Under the pieces are notes generated by a model. It was not told where the DNA came from, made no database searches, and saw only the letters and a list, made by a program, of their open reading frames with translations. 64,000 bases of DNA from CBDCZY01 sp965224745 (GTDB lineage Bacteria; Pseudomonadota; Gammaproteobacteria; Methylococcales; Methylomonadaceae), in contig CBDCZY010000010.1 of NCBI GenBank assembly GCA_965224745.1, forward strand, positions 712,157 to 776,156, read 5' to 3'. A program made the translations under genes and the position numbers. Of the stretch, positions 62,509 through 64,000 are shown piece after piece. Every line of letters starts with the position of its first letter. Position 1 is the first letter of the stretch.

Positions 62509-63409
62509 ATGACACCATTTCTCGAATCAAAATACAATCATTATTATTCACTGCACTGCAAACATTTAAAACTTCAGGGACTGCAACCCAAAACCATTGA
62601 GGCGTATTCACGTGCTATTCGCCGTATTGCTGTTTATTTCAATGGCCATCTGGATAACCTGTCTCAAGACCAGCTTCTTGACTACTTTCATGATCTGCTC
62701 GACCGCCTTTCATGGAGTGCGGTTAAGCTGGATCTTTATGGATTAAAGTTTTTCTATACCCATGTCCTTGCCAAACCCTGGGCTGACATTCCTATGGTTA
62801 AACCGCCGCGCTGTACACGCATTCCCGATATTGTGACTAGGGCGGAAGCGCAGCGGCTGTTTATGTCGACACGCAAGTTAAGCTACTGCGTATTCTATTT
62901 TACCCTTTACCAGTATGGGTTTGCGTCTAGGCGAAGGCTTGAACCTGGAGGTAGGGGATATCGATGCGACGCGAATGCGTGTGCATATTCGCAATGCCAA
63001 GGGCAATAAAGACCGTCTGGTACCTTTGCCCGTCAATACCTTGCAGGTACTTCGCCGATTTTGGGTATTGCACCGACACCCAACGCTATTTTCCCCAATC
63101 GTTCACGGGGGCTGGAAGGGGCGCATCTTGCTGAGTCGCCGCTTGATCGCGGTGGCGTTCAGGCGACTATCAAGCTCGTTGCTCAGGAGATGGGGCTAAA
63201 AAAAAGATTTCCTGCCATTCTCTGCGTCACAGCTATGCCACGCATTTGCTGGAGTCGGTCTGCTGGAACTCCAGCAGTTTCTGGGGCACAGTTCCCTGCT
63301 GACTACGGCACGCTATGCCCATCTGACTGATGTGACCTGTGACAACTCTGAACAGCGGATCAATCAGCTGATGGGTGGTTTCAACGTGTCGTGGAGGAAG
63401 ATCAGATGA
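62509..63409 (+). pseudogene. IS91-associated tyrosine recombinase, frameshifted
   Basis: The N-terminal SAM-like core-binding domain is intact (LKLQGLQPKTIEAYSRAIRR). The catalytic domain continues in other frames: MGLRLGEGLNLEVGD (first arginine), HSLRHSYATHLLE (HxxR) and LGHSSLLTTARYAHL (H and Y). At least three frameshifts, near 62910, 63085 and 63205-63265, make it a pseudogene. A stop at 63407 overlaps the transposase start. The 123 bp before it (62386-62508) shows only a short GC-rich inverted repeat. Confidence 0.85.
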
Positions 63410-64000
63410 TTTTGCTTTCCTCTGTCATCGATCAGTTTGAAACTGATTTCCTGAACACCTATCAGGGGCAGGTTCTACCTGCTCAGCGAAAGGCACTGAA
63501 TGCACTTAAAATCTGCCGGACAAAATTCAGCCCGGTGATGCAGGTCAGCTGTACCGACTGTGACCACCAACGCTTTGTTCCCCATTCCTGCGGTCATCGC
63601 AACTGTCCGCATTGCCAGCTTCATGAATCTCAGCTGTGGATTGAGAATCAGCTGAAAAAACAGGTGCCGGGTGACTATTTTATGATCACGTTTACTTTGC
63701 CTGCGCAGCTGAGATCTCTGGCCAAAAACCATCAAAAACTTGTTTACCGGCTGATGTTTGATGGTGTCTGGGAAACCCTACAATCCTTCAGTCGCAATGA
63801 CAAAAATTAAGGGGGATCCCGGGATGATTGCCGTTTTGCACACCCATGCCCGACATCTGGATTATCATCCGCATATCCATACCGTGATGCCTGCGACAGT
63901 GGTTGACCGACTCAATAAACTGACACGCACCAAACACGGCAAGTACCTGTTTAATCACAAAGCCCTCGCCAAGGTCTTTCGGGGTAAACTGCTGTCGAAA
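63406..64000 (+). pseudogene. IS91-family transposase copy 2, frameshifted and cut by window edge
   Basis: It is close to the first copy over the zinc domain (CTDCDHQ, HSCGHRNCPHCQ). At 63800 two bases are missing compared with copy 1 (GACAAAAATTAAGGGGGATCCC), giving a stop after SRNDKN. The rest (GMIAVLHTHARHL, HPHIHTVMPATVVDRLNKL) is open in another frame to the edge. This site is exactly where IS1 entered copy 1. Confidence 0.85.

Noticed and set aside
1..64000. tRNA, rRNA or known riboswitch genes
   Set aside because: No cloverleaf-like or conserved rRNA sequence was recognised by eye; a covariance-model scan would be needed to exclude small RNAs.

Overview
This 64 kb window looks like the chromosome of a gammaproteobacterium with moderate-to-low GC. 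The evidence is the gene order ilvB-ilvH-ilvC-pssA followed by leuA, a complete System I cytochrome c maturation operon (ccmABCDEFGHI), a type IVa pilin with a sigma-54-type promoter, and scpA-scpB-rluB. A methylotroph or methanotroph of the Methylococcales type would fit, but no diagnostic methane-oxidation gene is present, so that is inference.

Layout. (1) 1-14079 is mostly core: a radical SAM fragment, a large secreted VCBS/PPC-type protein, rimI, a family 4 uracil-DNA glycosylase, leuA, pssA, the ilvBHC operon, a diguanylate cyclase with a sigma-54-like promoter, rluB, scpB, scpA and a site-2 protease. (2) 14499-19140 holds pilA with a textbook -24/-12 promoter, then a TMTC-like GT-C membrane glycosyltransferase with C-terminal TPRs, a methyltransferase and a GT4 glycosyltransferase. 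(3) 19364-35734 is a surface-glycan island on the minus strand. It has a Wzm/Wzt ABC exporter, GT2 and GT4 glycosyltransferases, methyltransferases and a teichoic-acid-like glycerol-phosphate module (TagD plus two CDP-glycerol glycerophosphotransferase-family proteins). A HepT/MntA toxin-antitoxin pair sits inside it. Two AlbA_2/COG2865-like regulators lie between wzm and wzt, and a decayed third copy lies upstream of wzm. The island is bracketed by two oppositely oriented ~170 bp MITE-like repeats. (4) 36176-43180 is the ccm operon, followed by a small exported helical protein and GlpQ. (5) 46099-64000 is a dense mobile-element graveyard.

The mobile region is nested like Russian dolls, and several boundaries can be fixed to the base from target-site duplications. 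An IS91-type transposase is split by IS1 (8 bp duplication) and ISAs1 (10 bp duplication); removing both restores an uninterrupted reading frame. A MazE/MazF pair lies between attC-like palindromes. A decayed group II intron abuts one of them; its reverse-transcriptase gene is split by IS256 (9 bp duplication) and by a second, complete-looking group II intron. IS66 remnants contain IS1380 (5 bp duplication), which contains ISKra4 (8 bp duplication). A second, frameshifted IS91-type element runs off the right edge.

The most interesting candidates are: the paired AlbA_2 regulators in the exporter operon, each with four copies of a different 12 bp minisatellite in the same linker; the ISAs1 transposase fused to a DruA-like DUF4338 domain and read through an A-AAA-AAG slippery heptamer; the intron-in-intron arrangement next to an attC-like site; and the pilin/GT-C pair together with a sigma-54-controlled diguanylate cyclase.
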